Below are positions 1 to 11,177 of a stretch of 64,000 nt of DNA, piece by piece. How positions within the stretch are numbered: the first letter of the stretch is position 1; every line of letters starts with the position of its first letter. The notes beneath the pieces were generated by a model, which worked only from the letters and a program-made list of their open reading frames with translations, was not told where the DNA came from and ran no database searches. The stretch comes from Harmonia axyridis (Eukaryota; Arthropoda; Insecta; Coleoptera; Coccinellidae): contig NC_059504.1 in assembly GCF_914767665.1 (NCBI RefSeq), positions 42,997,720-43,061,719 of the forward strand, read 5' to 3'. The position numbers and the translations under genes are program-made.

Positions 1-2063
1 TAATTAAATTTCCCGAGCTGTTTCACAGGATGTTAAGAAATTGAACTACAAATACATGTTTATTCACCATGTATAATTGAGCTATCAACATTTTTGGAAA
101 GCTTTTCTGGAGTTAGTTTTACTACAAAAGTATTTATCTTCAAATTGGTGGAGAAAAAATTGAAATCGATGGGAAATTACAAAAGTTCTTGGTCAACGAA
201 CTTCAGAAAATTTTAGGTTGCCGAGTTTTTTGTTGGTGAGTGTATAATATTCAATGGATCGGTTGTTATTTGATAGAAATCATTTAAATATGAAAATTGA
301 TCATTCCGGTCTTCTCTAAGTGGAATATAGAAATTAAAATGCTATTGTTATATTTCCTCTGAGACGTTTTAGCCCTGAGAAAACGTTAAAGAGAGCTATG
401 TCGAGAGACATCTGGTGGCTCTATCTCCCAATACCAAGGGATGCATTTTTGTTATTCTATAGAAAAAGAATACTTCCTCAGAGGTAGTACGTTTTCTAAT
501 TGTATACTTTGTGTCTTTATTGAACGATTTTGAAATGATGATATATTAATCTCTCTATGTGAACGTATCCTAACAAAAAATAGTTCACTCCAAAACAACT
601 CGATCTTCGATCTCAAACGCAAACAAAAACAACTGCACCAGTTGGTCGAAACATCCTGATACCCACATAACAATTCGAGACCCTATTCTCATTATTCTAA
701 CTATCGAATATCAAATGAACACATCAGACATGACCCTCAAGTATTCTGTATCAAAAACTTTTGTACGGTACCTACACTTTCCGTGATCCCGTCTAATAAC
801 GCCAGTTAAGAAACTGGTTCTTCTAAACGGTTCGAATTTCCTTCACTTGCATTAATCAGGTAATATAATAGAACGACATTAAAAATAATTCAAGTATTTG
901 GTCATTGCGGGAAGAGATACCACGGTTTAGAAAGCAAGTTGAATTCTTGAAATTCAACTTGTTTTTGGTCGTCCCCTCTTCAACCTCCGAGATGGTACAC
1001 ATCGTGGGACGAAATCTGTTTTGACCTATGGTTTAATAAAGCTCGGTCTAGATGTATTTGGTGTTAAGTCGAGAATAATTAATTCTTGGGTTCTCACGTG
1101 TATTTTATAACTCCATTTCGGATTCCAAGATGGAGAATTTAGTGTCATCGTCATCTGACGTTTCGAGTGTGACGGATGGCAGATAAATCATAGAGAATGG
1201 GATGCTTATCTCGATGTACCGAAAAGAGGAGAGGAGAAAGGCTAGATTTTTGTCTTTCCGCTTAATTATTGAAGATATGTTAATTACAGTTCTTGAATTC
1301 ATGTCTGTTAATATAGGAAGGGCTCTCATTATTTTCATTTGTTGAGCTGATTCTCAATTTCTAGAATTCTCAGCAGAAGAGCTTGATAGTAACAATTTTT
1401 AAGTACATTCTATAACAAAAATGTACGAACTTAATCATCAAAAGAGATCGCCTGAAGAATATATCGAAGAGACAAGATAATATCCTCCATTACCATGTTG
1501 AGTTTGAGCCTCATTAGAATGTTGTTCGATCGCAGTACCAAATATTCATTTGTAGAAAAAAATTATTCCAGGAAACAAAATTAGTAGTAGTGAAGTCGAT
1601 TCTTGAAAATAGGTACGTTCGAAACACTTCTCTTCATTCCAAAATTCAGTATTCTATAGCATCTGCAGTGTCTGTCAACATTATTTTTAATTTTATTTGC
1701 TAGAGTTCTAACCTTTCAATTAACAAGTCAAATACTTAATAAAACTCTAATAAAAAATCACATTGGCTGATCCAATAATACAAGCTGTTCGGTAACTCGA
1801 GTGCCGAAATAAAATGCTATGAGCTAAATTGAATTACATCTATGCATCAATCGGAGAATATTCAGAACAATTGTCAAACGTGAACGTCAAACTTGAACGT
1901 TTTCAAAGAAATATTACGAGAAGACAGCAATGGTTTGGGATCTTCATTTATTCAATGTCAAGTGACAATGCAATCATTATTCGAATAATTCTGTTTTTCT
2001 GAATTGACAGCAAATATAGATTTTGCAGACACATATCGATCAGCAAAGTATTACTTTTCCTGT
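1..2063. other. AT-rich stretch, no gene recognised
   Basis: No reading frame here resembles a known protein, and no splice-bounded exon, RNA gene or transposon terminus was recognised. Short open frames (for example the minus-strand frames at 452-673 and 1105-1338) look like chance frames in AT-rich DNA. Most likely intronic or intergenic. Confidence 0.5.
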
Positions 2064-2064
2064 C

Positions 2065-2527
2065 TAGGCAGCAAAATGCGAATAAAACATACGACATTTT
2101 CTGACAATCAATATTTACCGCTCCGCCACCTTATTTCTAGAGGAGTTAGTACTACTAAGTCGCTTTCACTGTACATAATATAAATATATCCGCTATTTTT
2201 CCAAAAAAATATCAGATATTTCATGAGTTGTCAAACTATAATCATCATGGACATATACATTTCCATAGCTACCCCCCATTCCAACAATTGCGATTTCTAT
2301 AAAATTTCGTTTTAGTTTATCACTACAGGAAAAGTAATGAGATTGTGGGAATTGTAATAATTTGCAGATACAATATCCTACATATATCATTATAAACAAT
2401 CGAAGAAAAAATTATATGTTCAACTCGGCAGCAAAGTAGATTGAATGCTTTGGCTGAATTCTTGGGCCCACTACGATCGGCTATGAACTATCAGCCGCGG
2501 CAGTCAATCTACTAATTTGCTGCCTAG
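2065..2527. repeat. Interspersed repeat, copy 1 (pair with 38838-39117)
   Basis: The right part (about 2244-2527) is clearly homologous, in the same orientation, to 38838-39117; both end in a hairpin-forming segment finishing GCTGCCTAG. The motif CTAGGCAGCAAAAT at 2064-2077 is a near-perfect inverted match to the right end at 2514-2527, so this may be a TIR element of about 460 bp. Within it, CAGCAAAGTAGATTGA near 2429 pairs with TCAATCTACT near 2504, forming a hairpin of about 100 bp. No coding sequence is seen and no target duplication could be fixed. Family unknown. Confidence 0.55.
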
Positions 2528-2666
2528 TAAACCTAATTACTATTTTGCACTTTACACACTTTGAGAATAAGTGATCCATTTAATTGAACTTGAACAAAAT
2601 CCCCTGATCTTTTACTTTTTCATTTGTTGGGACATTTAAAATAATCAGTTTATGCTAGTAAAGTAA

Positions 2667-2703
2667 TACCATAGTATAAGGAATACTTCCTTATACTATG
2701 GTA
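2667..2703. repeat. Perfect 17-bp-arm hairpin
   Basis: TACCATAGTATAAGGAA at 2667-2683 is perfectly complementary to 2687-2703, with a 3-base loop. There is no T-run or neighbouring gene to suggest a terminator. It could be a cruciform-prone site or a remnant of an inverted micro-duplication. Confidence 0.8.
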
Positions 2704-3527
2704 ATATGTACTTACTGTCAACAAATCACGAGAAAACTTTTTTTTGTTGAGTATCTTTTTCGGTATCTTCTTAACAATGTTCGATCATTTATATTAGGGA
2801 AGTCATTCCTTAGACTGCGATTATACAAATTTTACCCACGAGTGTAATAAGATTTCACAGACTCGGGAAAAATTATCGTTACAGGAAATTTAAAATGAGT
2901 AATGTGTACCAGTGTACCTATGTTTATGATGAAATTAGCGATTCGTGATTGACACAGTATGTGTATAGTTTATTCAAAGTCACTTGAACTATTCCATAAA
3001 AACTCTTGGCCATAGATGTCCCTTTGAAGTGGATACCGCGATCTGCAAAATACCGGGGTTTATCTAAAAGTATTGTTAGGCAATAAATTCACTGGGCCCA
3101 AAGGAATTTCTGGAAACTTGGACAAACCTTGTATAATTGAAATATTCATCTTCCTCCAAGTGACTCTGGATATACTATACCTATTCCTATAAGCATTCAA
3201 AACCAAAAATAACTATGTATTGGTTCAACTCGTTTAAATTCTTCAAAAAAAGATTCGAATTTAATGGAACAATTTGGCAAATATTTTTGGTAATCTTCAG
3301 TTCTATAGAATTTTTCAAACTGAAATATGATTTTGTGTCACTTGCGGCCAATCAAACACATCATCGAATATATTTTAAAATGAAAATCAACAAAAGTCCA
3401 TAAAAAGAGAACAGTTTGAAGTTCATTAAGTAGATTATATAGAGGATAAAGTTAAGATTGAAGGTTTGAAGTTCTTCTAAGTTTCCTTCTTGGAAACTAC
3501 AGTTTGCTGTTTTTGGTGTTTATTATA
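2704..3527. other. No feature recognised
   Basis: AT-rich sequence without a recognisable gene, terminus or repeat partner in the window. The 62-codon plus frame at 3215-3403 has no features suggesting a real protein. Confidence 0.4.
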
Positions 3528-3697
3528 CAGTGTGGTCTAACGAAAACTGATGAAATAGTGGAAGAGTACAACTTCCAAATACATACCTTTGAAATGTGTC
3601 AGATACGAATAATATTCTCGAGATTAATTCCATATTGCCTCTTTCACTATTTTCGCTATTGTTTCATTATAGATGGATATTTTGAAGCGGAATTTTA
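3528..3697. mobile_element. Partial TA-flanked MITE, same family as 54617-55120
   Basis: The copy begins CAGTGTGGTC directly after TA at 3526-3527, like the (inverted) right end of the complete copy at 54617-55120. The segment GAAATAGTGGAAGAGTAC and the following ~140 bp match 54870-55005 with scattered differences. The other terminal inverted repeat is missing or unrecognisable, so this is a truncated or rearranged copy. No coding capacity; TA flanking suggests mobilisation by a Tc1/mariner-type transposase. Confidence 0.6.
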
Positions 3698-3861
3698 AGA
3701 TCAGATAGTACTCGACTCAATCTTTAATTAAAATCAGTTATCGCAACACCCCTCAATAAAATCAAGAGGTTGTGCTCACCCCTGTCAGGGGGTTGAATAA
3801 CGCAGATGAAAAAATTTCTATTGAACCTCAATTACATCAAGTGCAACTAAAATCAACATAC

Positions 3862-4011
3862 CTGTCGTTTGACACTGGAGGAGCTATCGCTTAGACTACT
3901 TGAGGCACCGAATTTGCGGCCTCGCTGTTTCTGGCGGGTTCCGGTGCTGGTGTTCACTGGGGGTGGACCACCTGAGGCTGACGCTTCTTCCTCTTCAACT
4001 TCCTCGATATT
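3862..4011 (-). CDS. Internal exon of an unidentified host gene (50 codons, phase 0-0)
   Basis: Read on the minus strand, a good acceptor (polypyrimidine-poor but AT-rich, ending ATATTTTCAG) precedes base 4011 and a good donor (CAG followed by GTATGT) follows base 3862. The 150 bases between them are open in one frame for exactly 50 codons, so the exon is symmetric (phase 0 at both ends) and could be skipped without a frameshift. The peptide starts NIEEVEEEEASASGGPPPVN, an acidic then Pro/Gly-rich stretch, continues with a basic TRQKQRGRK segment, and ends in a serine-rich run SSSLSDSSSSVKRQ. This composition suggests a disordered linker with possible phosphorylation sites. It is GC-richer than the surrounding sequence and has third-position G/C typical of coding DNA. 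I do not recognise the parent gene. No other exon is certain; 4655-4747 is a candidate upstream neighbour. Confidence 0.75.
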
Positions 4012-4654
4012 CTGAAAATATTGATAATATCATCATGTTTTTCCAATTCTTATTGTAAACAATATAATGGTAAATGCCAAAAAAAGTAAATAACTAGTCT
4101 ATTTCCTCTTTATGTTATAACTAGTTGTAGTTGTACTTAGTTGTGATTTTCTACTAGAATGTTCCTGTGAGAAGGGTAGTACTCAGTAAAATTTTTTATC
4201 GTGTTATGATATAACTACTCAGATATATGTGTAAGCCGAGAGATGAACATTTTTTCCCTATGAATATATGTTCGTTTTCGTTTCAATTACAAGAATTTTA
4301 AATAATTTCTTTATATGTTGAAAAGTAGGCAGAATAACGAAAATACCAGTTGATATGACAACTAGACTTTTGTGAATGGGTACTCATATAACATGCACAA
4401 AATAATAGATTTATTTCGTTATGTGATTTGACAAGGCTTGCTTCACTAAGGACGGTATCAACAACAAGCATATTGAACATATTGTATGAGCAATGCAACA
4501 TTCATAAATCTTTATACCAAAATGATTTCAGCAACGTTTGGGCTGGAATTTGCAATAACTTGATGCCGGTAGATGATATCCTTGATGGTTGAATTCAGAT
4601 CAATGAGAATTCTAACGAAACACCAGAAATATTTACTGTCAAACAGAGTCTTAC

Positions 4655-4747
4655 CCTGGGCTTTATTATTTCCCCATCAATATGTTTACAGAAAACGAAA
4701 CACGGATCGATTTCCGTAAATGGCGGCCATGTTAATCTGCTGATCAT
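4655..4747 (-). CDS. Possible upstream exon of the same gene
   Basis: On the minus strand an ATG at 4747-4745 opens a 31-codon frame (starting MISRLTWPPFTEIDPCFVFC) that reaches a candidate donor, AGG followed by GTAAGA, at base 4655. The frame ends in phase 0, matching the phase-0 start of the exon at 4011. The frame also stays open a little beyond the donor, so the splice site is not forced. It could be a first coding exon, an internal exon starting further upstream, or chance. Transcript evidence would decide. Confidence 0.2.
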
Positions 4748-5039
4748 TGATAGATGGGCTATAGAAACCGACCAATAGTGGTACCTACATAACTGGTATA
4801 TCTATCTATGGATGCAATAAATTAACCTGATATAATGGATCAACCTGGAAGATAGGTTTGCACACATTAAATTCAATTAAGCACGAAAAGAAGGCCGAAT
4901 GATCATAGTTGTCGCAGAAAAAAGATTTTTCCCTTGTGATGCCACTTTTGCTCAAACGCTATATTTATTAGAAAAATTAAGATTGAATAAAGATTCAGAA
5001 TGAAGAGAGATATCATTCAATGTAATGTACAATCCACTC

Positions 5040-5540
5040 CTTAAGAGGGATTTACCACCACGTGGCTTTCCGCGTATCAAACTTTGATGTACCCATTCAT
5101 TCCCCATCTGGCACTCCTGCGATGACCAAACTTCGTACAGTGTACGGAGTTGTTCATTCACTTCATCTTCTTTTTCTGTACGAAGCATATAAGTAAAGGG
5201 CGCGGCACTGTATGAAGGTCACTTTTTGTTTCTCACAAAATTAGTTAAAATAGTTTGACCTCTTTTGTAATGATTCTTTGTAGGTTTTTTCACGAATATT
5301 TCAAAAATATACCAGTGCTTTGTACATTAAGCAAATCATCAATTCTTTTTCGAAAAACGAAATGTTACCAAAATTATTTTTCTTTCATTCGAAAATCAAG
5401 TATTGTCATTTTACAATATAGATTATTGTTTGAAGAAATTATATAAAAACCCTATAAAAATCAGTGATTGGAAGAGAAAAAATCTTTAATTTCATTCTGA
5501 ACTGAGCAATCACGTGGTGGTATTCCTTGTTAAGAGGGTA
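5040..5540. repeat. 'CACGTGG' modular repeat, copy 1
   Basis: This segment is homologous, in inverted orientation, to about 46480-47090: shared blocks include the TTACCACCACGTGGCTTT boundary (5050-5068), the segment around CTTCGTACAGTGTACGGAG, the TTTTTTCACGAATATT block and the terminal AACCCTATAAAAATC block. It ends at a second boundary, ATCACGTGGTGGTATTCC near 5510-5530, followed by TTAAGAGGG. No protein is recognised in it. It looks like a non-autonomous element assembled from modules that share the CACGTGG/CTCTTAAGAGGG boundary motif. Confidence 0.55.
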
Positions 5541-5955
5541 GACCCCTCTCTACCGTTTCAATTCAAAAAGGAGTAAGCTATGTTTTACGGTAGAGACCAT
5601 CGATTTATATAAGGTTTTCACTATCATTCATTTTAAAGAGTTCGTCGTTGAGGAAAGTCCTTATTTATTAATTTTTTTGGAATGGAGAATATATTTGATG
5701 ACTTTTTTATTGAAGGATAAGCATAAGCATTGTATAACTTCCAGAACAAACATTTCTTTCTTCATGATTTTTCACATAAATACATTGTCTAAAATCTTGT
5801 CAAATCTTGCATGTGGTAGAAAAGAACGGTAAATCAGAGCAATCAGATTGCTTCGTTGATCCTGAAAAGTGTGATCTCAAAAATGCTAAGGGGAGAGGGG
5901 TAGCTAAACTTTGGCAGATCACGAGAATGAGAGATCTTGAACGTAATTCTTTAAG
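5527..5955. repeat. Repeat R, copy 1
   Basis: Homologous in the same orientation to 41453-42786 (interrupted by rosa copy B) and to 57930-58530 (interrupted by a 228-bp insert). Landmarks shared by all copies are CTACCGTTTCA, CCATCGATTTATA, TTTTCACTAT and GTGRTAGAAAAG. It abuts the CACGTGG boundary motif at its left, so repeat R may be one module of a larger composite family. No open reading frame of note. Confidence 0.65.
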
Positions 5956-7077
5956 AATGACGACAGCGTGAGAGCGTAATCGGATTTCTTTATTAGACAA
6001 CATAAGACTAGTATTTGTTCCGAATTTCGATTGAAACAAGACGGCAGAACTTCCTTAACTAACAATATGGCGGTTAGGCAATTGTAGGGAGATTTAGTGA
6101 GAATGCATAAATTCTTGCTGTTACCAATATGAAGTCTGAAATCTATACACTAACAGTTCAGAACTCCAAAAATAACAGGGGGAAATGGGCTCGAATCTGT
6201 GAAAACATCATTAAAAGTGGGTTCAAACATGATTTTGTAGTTTTTAGATAATCCTGAGTGCAATACATTAAATGGTTAATGAAGCTCAGTCATAATTATA
6301 TTAGAAGCAGATTTTCTGATTCAGGTCATCTGTGATAGATTATATCGAAGAAATCATTTAGATATCAAGCTGAACATCTAGATTCCAGAACCTGCTATTA
6401 AACTATTCATTATCATTCATTCAATCCTATAATGAAATGATGTGATTGAAAGCTTTCCTTTCAAAGTAGTGTGCCCGTAATATGCTAATAATGAAATCTA
6501 GCAAACAGCCTACAGAAATAAATAAGTGTTGAATGGTACGTAAATTTTTCACCATCCGATGTTATGATTTATATCCGAGTGAGAAAAATACATTATTTCA
6601 TCTTCGAAACAGAGATCGATTATTGGCCTACGGCATACCGTTAAAACTGGCTGTCAACGTGTTGAATAACTACGATTTTTCATGTTTTCATACATGGGAA
6701 ATAAAGTATAATGAAGTCATTCTGGTAATCCTTCCATCTGTTCTCCGAAAGATGAATCTACAAGAACTTGAAGGAAGATTATGGTTAAGGATGTAAATCG
6801 GAAGCATATCAATGTCATCTCCCTGCACATTATACGCAGCACGTGTCTGTGCAACCTGCCGGATCTGTGAACCTGCTCCCTCAGAGATTTCGAATTGGCA
6901 GATGGTAATTTAACAAGCTTCAGCGCTAAAGAAGGGTTAATCGGATGTTGAATCTTTTTATGTTAATATCCTTTATATATGAGCTCTTTTCAGGTAGTTT
7001 GAACTTTTTGGTTTATTATTCCCAATGGGCAATGGTTATTTTTTTAGAATCATCCGTGTCGTACGGCATCTGTGGTG
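5956..7077. other. No gene recognised
   Basis: An 87-codon plus frame at 6533-6796 lies in this stretch. It has no recognisable domain, signal peptide or splice context, and its length is not remarkable. The rest is AT-rich and has no repeat partner that I could see in the window. Confidence 0.4.
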
Positions 7078-8302
7078 GGATTCTGTAACGGCAAAGCGAA
7101 GCGAAAACGTGACGAAACGACAGTTTTGCTCGGTTCGGTATTCTGTAAAGGGATTCGGCAATAGTCGTGTTTGCCGAAGCAAAGAAAGACCTCATGACGA
7201 TAACGAAACATTTTAGGGTTCGTTGTCATTACGAAAAGTCCGACGACGTTTTTGATTGGTTTACTTTTACCACGTGACCAAGTCTTAAGCGTCATATTAT
7301 GACACTTGAATGATTTCGATTTCGAGGTTATAATTTTGAATGTTTTGCTTCACAATATATATTAGAATTGCAAATCAACTGCACATTAATTGAGTGATAT
7401 CAAGTTATCAGAGTTATCAATATTCGCTGTTCAAATGGCGTTCTCGTGTTCCTCCAATTCCAATAATTATCCATAAATGGTTTCAATTCATCGAATAGAA
7501 CGTGAACTAAATGTTTCGACAAACGGAAAACGTCTATGAATCTCTCATCCGTTAAGTTAAATGGATCATTTCTATCTCGAAGAAATCTATTCTCCTCTCT
7601 TGTAAGAGTTAGACGAACTCTTCTTGAGATTTCCTCGTCGATGATCAGAATCATTGAAAACATGATGAATATTTCTTTATACCTATACACACTATTAGTT
7701 GATTCCCCGAACTTATTTTGTAGTATGGGTAGGTTTTGTAACTGGAATAAGAATGAAGGTTTTAAATTATAATCCATTGAACGAGGTTCCATTTCGAATT
7801 TCTTCCAGTGCTCAAATAAGACTTTGTAATACTCAATATTTGCATTCAGGTGCTGTATTCAATTAGCTAATTCATTCTTAATGATAAACTAAACAGTTTA
7901 AAATGGTATGAAACCCTTTGTTAAGTAACTTCCAATGAGAGTCATAAATCAAAATATAATTTCTGACAATACTCAAGTTAAATACTGTGGATTATTCAAA
8001 GGACATTACAGCTAGAGTCCATAAAAGGGATTCTTATCTCATTGCTCTTATTAGAGATTATCTCAGGTACCTCATATGTCAAAACCTGCAGAATCCTACA
8101 GTAGCTCAAATATCTACTTATTTGCAACGTTGCCAATGTTCCTTCGTGTAAAGTCGGTAAGCTCCGACAACGAAACTAAAAGCGTAAAGATAACGAAACG
8201 ATAAAGAAAAAGACGCTTACAGAATACCGCATTCGCTCCGCTTAGCTTCGCTTCGTAACGTTATCGCTTTCGTTTGCTATGATAACGAAAGTTACAGAAT
8301 CC
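7078..8302. mobile_element. Decayed PIF/Harbinger element
   Basis: GGATTCTGTAAC at 7078-7089 is an exact inverted match to GTTACAGAATCC at 8291-8302, giving a 1225-bp unit. A second, inner inverted pair, GGTATTCTGTAA near 7137 and TTACAGAATACC near 8217, repeats the same core. Both ends are rich in CGAAGC/GATAACGAAA words. The interior encodes, on the minus strand, the N-terminal part of a Harbinger nuclease (7400-7792). The DDE catalytic domain is not present, so the element is not autonomous. A 3-bp target duplication could not be recognised. Confidence 0.6.
7400..7792 (-). pseudogene. PIF/Harbinger (HARBI1-like) transposase N-terminal fragment
   Basis: The second half of this 130-codon minus-strand frame contains RFLRDRNDPFNLTDERFIDV followed by FRLSKHLVHVLFDELKPFM. 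This is the characteristic N-terminal region of HARBI1-like nucleases, where a short lead precedes a helical 'DERF...YRLS' segment before the DDE domain. Full-length proteins are about 350-400 residues; here the frame stops after residue 130 and no DDE domain follows, so it is a truncated pseudogene. It lies between the inverted ends of the 7078-8302 element and is read away from the right end. In the host family these proteins cut and paste DNA together with a Myb-like partner; no partner is present. Assignment to Harbinger is by motif recognition, not alignment. Confidence 0.6.
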
Positions 8303-8377
8303 TACTCCTGGAGATTTTCAGCAGTAATATCCCTAAGACATTGGTAAAAGATGAGATAAAAAGCTCTTTACTTGGTA

Positions 8378-8530
8378 CTACAGTGACATAATGAAACACA
8401 GTGGCGAAAAGCGTGATCTCGATTTTGATTGGCTGATCCTAAATATGGCGGCTTTTTGTTTACATTCTCCATTTACCTGATTTTTGGTATTCATTCAAAA
8501 TGTAAGGCCCATTTTATTTAGTCACTGTAG
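8378..8530. mobile_element. 153-bp TA-flanked MITE
   Basis: CTACAGTGAC at 8378-8387 is an exact inverted match to GTCACTGTAG at 8521-8530, and both ends are flanked by TA. The interior has no coding capacity. Size, short perfect ends and TA flanks fit a Tc1/mariner-mobilised MITE. Confidence 0.65.
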
Positions 8531-8562
8531 TATTCATCATTCAAATGAATTTGTTCTATATA

Positions 8563-9488
8563 AAGGGTGTTTTTTTTAGATCTATAGAACTTTATTTTGC
8601 AATAAAACAACGATGGATTATTCGATTGACATGAATTTTATTTATCCGCAAGATAAACTTGAGGCATTACATTTTAAATATGATTTCTGGCATACTACCG
8701 GCACGGCTGGCTCGGATGTAGTTCAATCTAGACGTCCAATTTTAGATGACTTTTTCCAACATTTGTGGCCGTATATCGGCAATAACACGGCGAATGTTGT
8801 CTTCCAAATGGTCAAGGGTTTGTGGCTTATTCGCATAGACCAATGACTTTACATAGCCCCCACAGAAAGTAGTCTAGCGATGTTAAATCAGAAGATCTTG
8901 GAGGCCAATTCACAGGTCCAAAACGTGAAATTAGGCGGTCACCAAACGTGTCTTTCAATAAATCGATTGTGGCACGAGCTGTGTGACATGTTGCGCCGTC
9001 TTGTTGGAACCACAGCTCCTGGACATCATGATTGTTCAATTCAGGAATGAAAAAGTTAGTAATCATGGCTCTATACCGATCACCATTGACTGTAACGTTC
9101 TGGCCATCATCGTTTTTGAAGAAGTACGGACCAATGATTCCACTAGCCCGTAAAACGCACCAAACAGTCAGTTTTTCTGGATGTAACGGTGTTTGGACTT
9201 ACACTTGAGGATTAGCTTCACTTCAAATGCGGCAGTTTTGTTTGTTGACGTAGACATTCAACCAGAAGTGCGCTTCGTCGCTAAACAAAATTCGCTTATG
9301 AAAATCGGGAACAACGGCAATCTCATTTTGGACTCATTTTTACACTATTTGTGTAAATTTTTTTTATTCGAATTCATTCATGATGAATTGCCAAACCAAA
9401 CTGAGAATAAATCACTTGACAGCTGTTAAATCGGTCGCCATCTTGAACAGAAATGCCAACTTAAAGTTATATACCCTTTACACCCTTT
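8563..9488 (-). mobile_element. Tc1/mariner DD41D (rosa-like) element, copy A, defective
   Basis: The left end AAGGGTGTTTTTTTTAGA follows TA at 8561-8562 and matches copies B (41536-42466) and C (50415-51396). The right end is degraded (ACACCCTTT near 9481-9488). The minus strand encodes pieces of a transposase. The internal deletion differs from that in B and C: A keeps the segment coding PDFHKRILFSDEAHFWLN but lacks most of the N-terminal half. It is therefore an independent deletion derivative, at about 0.9 kb against roughly 1.3 kb expected for an intact element. Confidence 0.8.
8690..9309 (-). pseudogene. Rosa-like (DD41D) transposase fragment, copy A
   Basis: Reading leftward, the frame runs HKRILFSDEAHFWLN (first catalytic Asp), then IIGPYFFKNDDGQNV, WFQQDGATCHTA (second Asp) and DLTSLDYFLWG (third Asp). 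Counting 41 residues between the QQD aspartate and the LDY aspartate gives DD41D spacing, the hallmark of the rosa group rather than DD34D mariner or DD34E Tc1. An extra C in the run at 8857-8861 (five C here, four in copy B) shifts the frame just after YFLWG, and other stops are present. The N-terminal helix-turn-helix DNA-binding region is lost. It cannot make an active transposase. Confidence 0.75.
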
Positions 9489-10638
9489 GTGTTAAATTCG
9501 ATTGAAAAAAAACCATAAAGTAAATACCACGCTGTCGTGTTTCAAATTGAGGTAAGTTGTTTAAGAATCCAAATTATATTTCCAAAAATTCATAACACCG
9601 AAGCTAAAAAAACTAGGACTAAACGGTAACGAATATTGTATATTGTATCACCAAAGCATCATAATAGCACGCAATCAAATTTTGAAAGGTAGTGTAAAAA
9701 TCTCATTAAGAATATAAATATGTCCTCACTATAAGCAGAAAATATTTGAATTTTAAATCAAATATCAATTAATTCGGAGTAGTTTCAAATTAATCTACTT
9801 CATTGTGAGCAAAATTTCCAGGATAAAATCTTGTTCGACCATCCTATGATTTAAAACGAGTTCTGAAGGATCATGAAATGTATTTAATATAGAAAAACTC
9901 TCATATATGTCTAAATACACAAATACATACTTCGTAGCTATATATTATGGGGACAGGCAGAATGCAAAAGCTTCAAGTCACGAAGTACTTGTCTAAAGGA
10001 TTTCAGGTGTGCTAGAATCCTTTTATAGATTCAGCGGATTAGAGTGTGGTCACTTCAATTTCGTCCAATTTTGAAAATGCGCCTTCTTCCAGAGGTTTGC
10101 GGTGTTTTATACCAAGAAACTGTTGGAATCATAAATAAGGCACTCAGTGTTCACTGCCTTATACACCTTAAAGATCCATAGCGGAGCATGGTGACTTTGT
10201 TGAGAAGCAAGTGATTGCGATCTTCCGAGAGATGCTCAGCCGACGAGGCCATCTCTCGGATTGGAAAAGAGTCACTGCACAATATTCTACATGAATTTAC
10301 TTTAGTTCAGTTGTCATGATCCACATGAAATTTTGCATCGAGTTTGGAATTGGTATAATATATTACTTGCAGATCAGTTGTCACTGAAGAAATGCTAGAA
10401 CACTCTGTTTGGGGAACTAAGGCTCGAAAAAATTCATCCATAATTTGACATGGAAATTATTTTTTCAAGCAATTGAAAATTTATTTTTCTTGATTTAAGA
10501 GTGTGAAATGACATCTACTAAACCATATTACAATTAATTTTTCAATGTAAACCAATAATTTTTTTTTTTTTCATAAAAAAGTACTAATACTAAAAAGTTC
10601 TATTTGAAAATCTTGATTTTCATATCTTTCAAAACTAA
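9489..10638. other. No gene recognised
   Basis: AT-rich spacer between rosa copy A and the BEL element. A small hairpin, CCGAGAGATG near 10225 with CATCTCTCGG near 10250, is the only structure noted. Confidence 0.4.
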
Positions 10639-10643
10639 CTACA
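10639..10643. repeat. 5-bp target site duplication, left
   Basis: CTACA immediately before the 5' LTR, repeated immediately after the 3' LTR at 17372-17376. Five bases is within the usual range for BEL/Pao integrases. Confidence 0.93.
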
Positions 10644-11176
10644 TGTTTGTGCAAGAAACAGTTATGAAGTTCGAGCGACCGCGAAGTATCATAGGATTGC
10701 GCGTAAACGATGTCAACACTGATGGCTCTGCCCAGAACGCAAGAGACATATGAATAATATAGTTTGAATGATTGACTTCGCTAGTTCGCCCAAAAATTGT
10801 GCTTGACATTTCTAAATATTAATTGACTTTTCGCATTTTTTTTTTCTTGATTTTTTAACGCTTTTGAAATACCCGCTTTATTCATCGCTTTGTCTTTTCG
10901 CCTACGCCTTTGTTAGTGTTTTTTCTACACCGCTTTAAACCCAGAAAGTTGGAGCTGATAACCCGCACCAAGGGCCCTGTGAAGAGCTGGGATTTGTACC
11001 AGAGACCATTTGTTCTTCAACCTGAAGCCCCATTTGGTAAGTCATCATTGTTGACCGCAATTATTGTTTGTATTATTATCAAATATTTCGCTGTCGCTCC
11101 AACTATCCAACTACAAACGCACGCAGATATACAGTCCATTTTTCTCTCAAACAATACTGAGCTATCGGACGTAACA
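10644..11176 (+). repeat. BEL element 5' LTR (533 bp)
   Basis: Direct repeat of 16840-17371. It starts TG and ends CA as usual for LTRs. Near the middle is a pyrimidine-rich AT tract (about 10836-10860) and, further on, a GC-richer segment (about 10935-11036) that ends at a strong splice-donor-like GTAAGT at 11037. No unambiguous TATA box was identified. Confidence 0.95.
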
Positions 11177-11177
11177 T

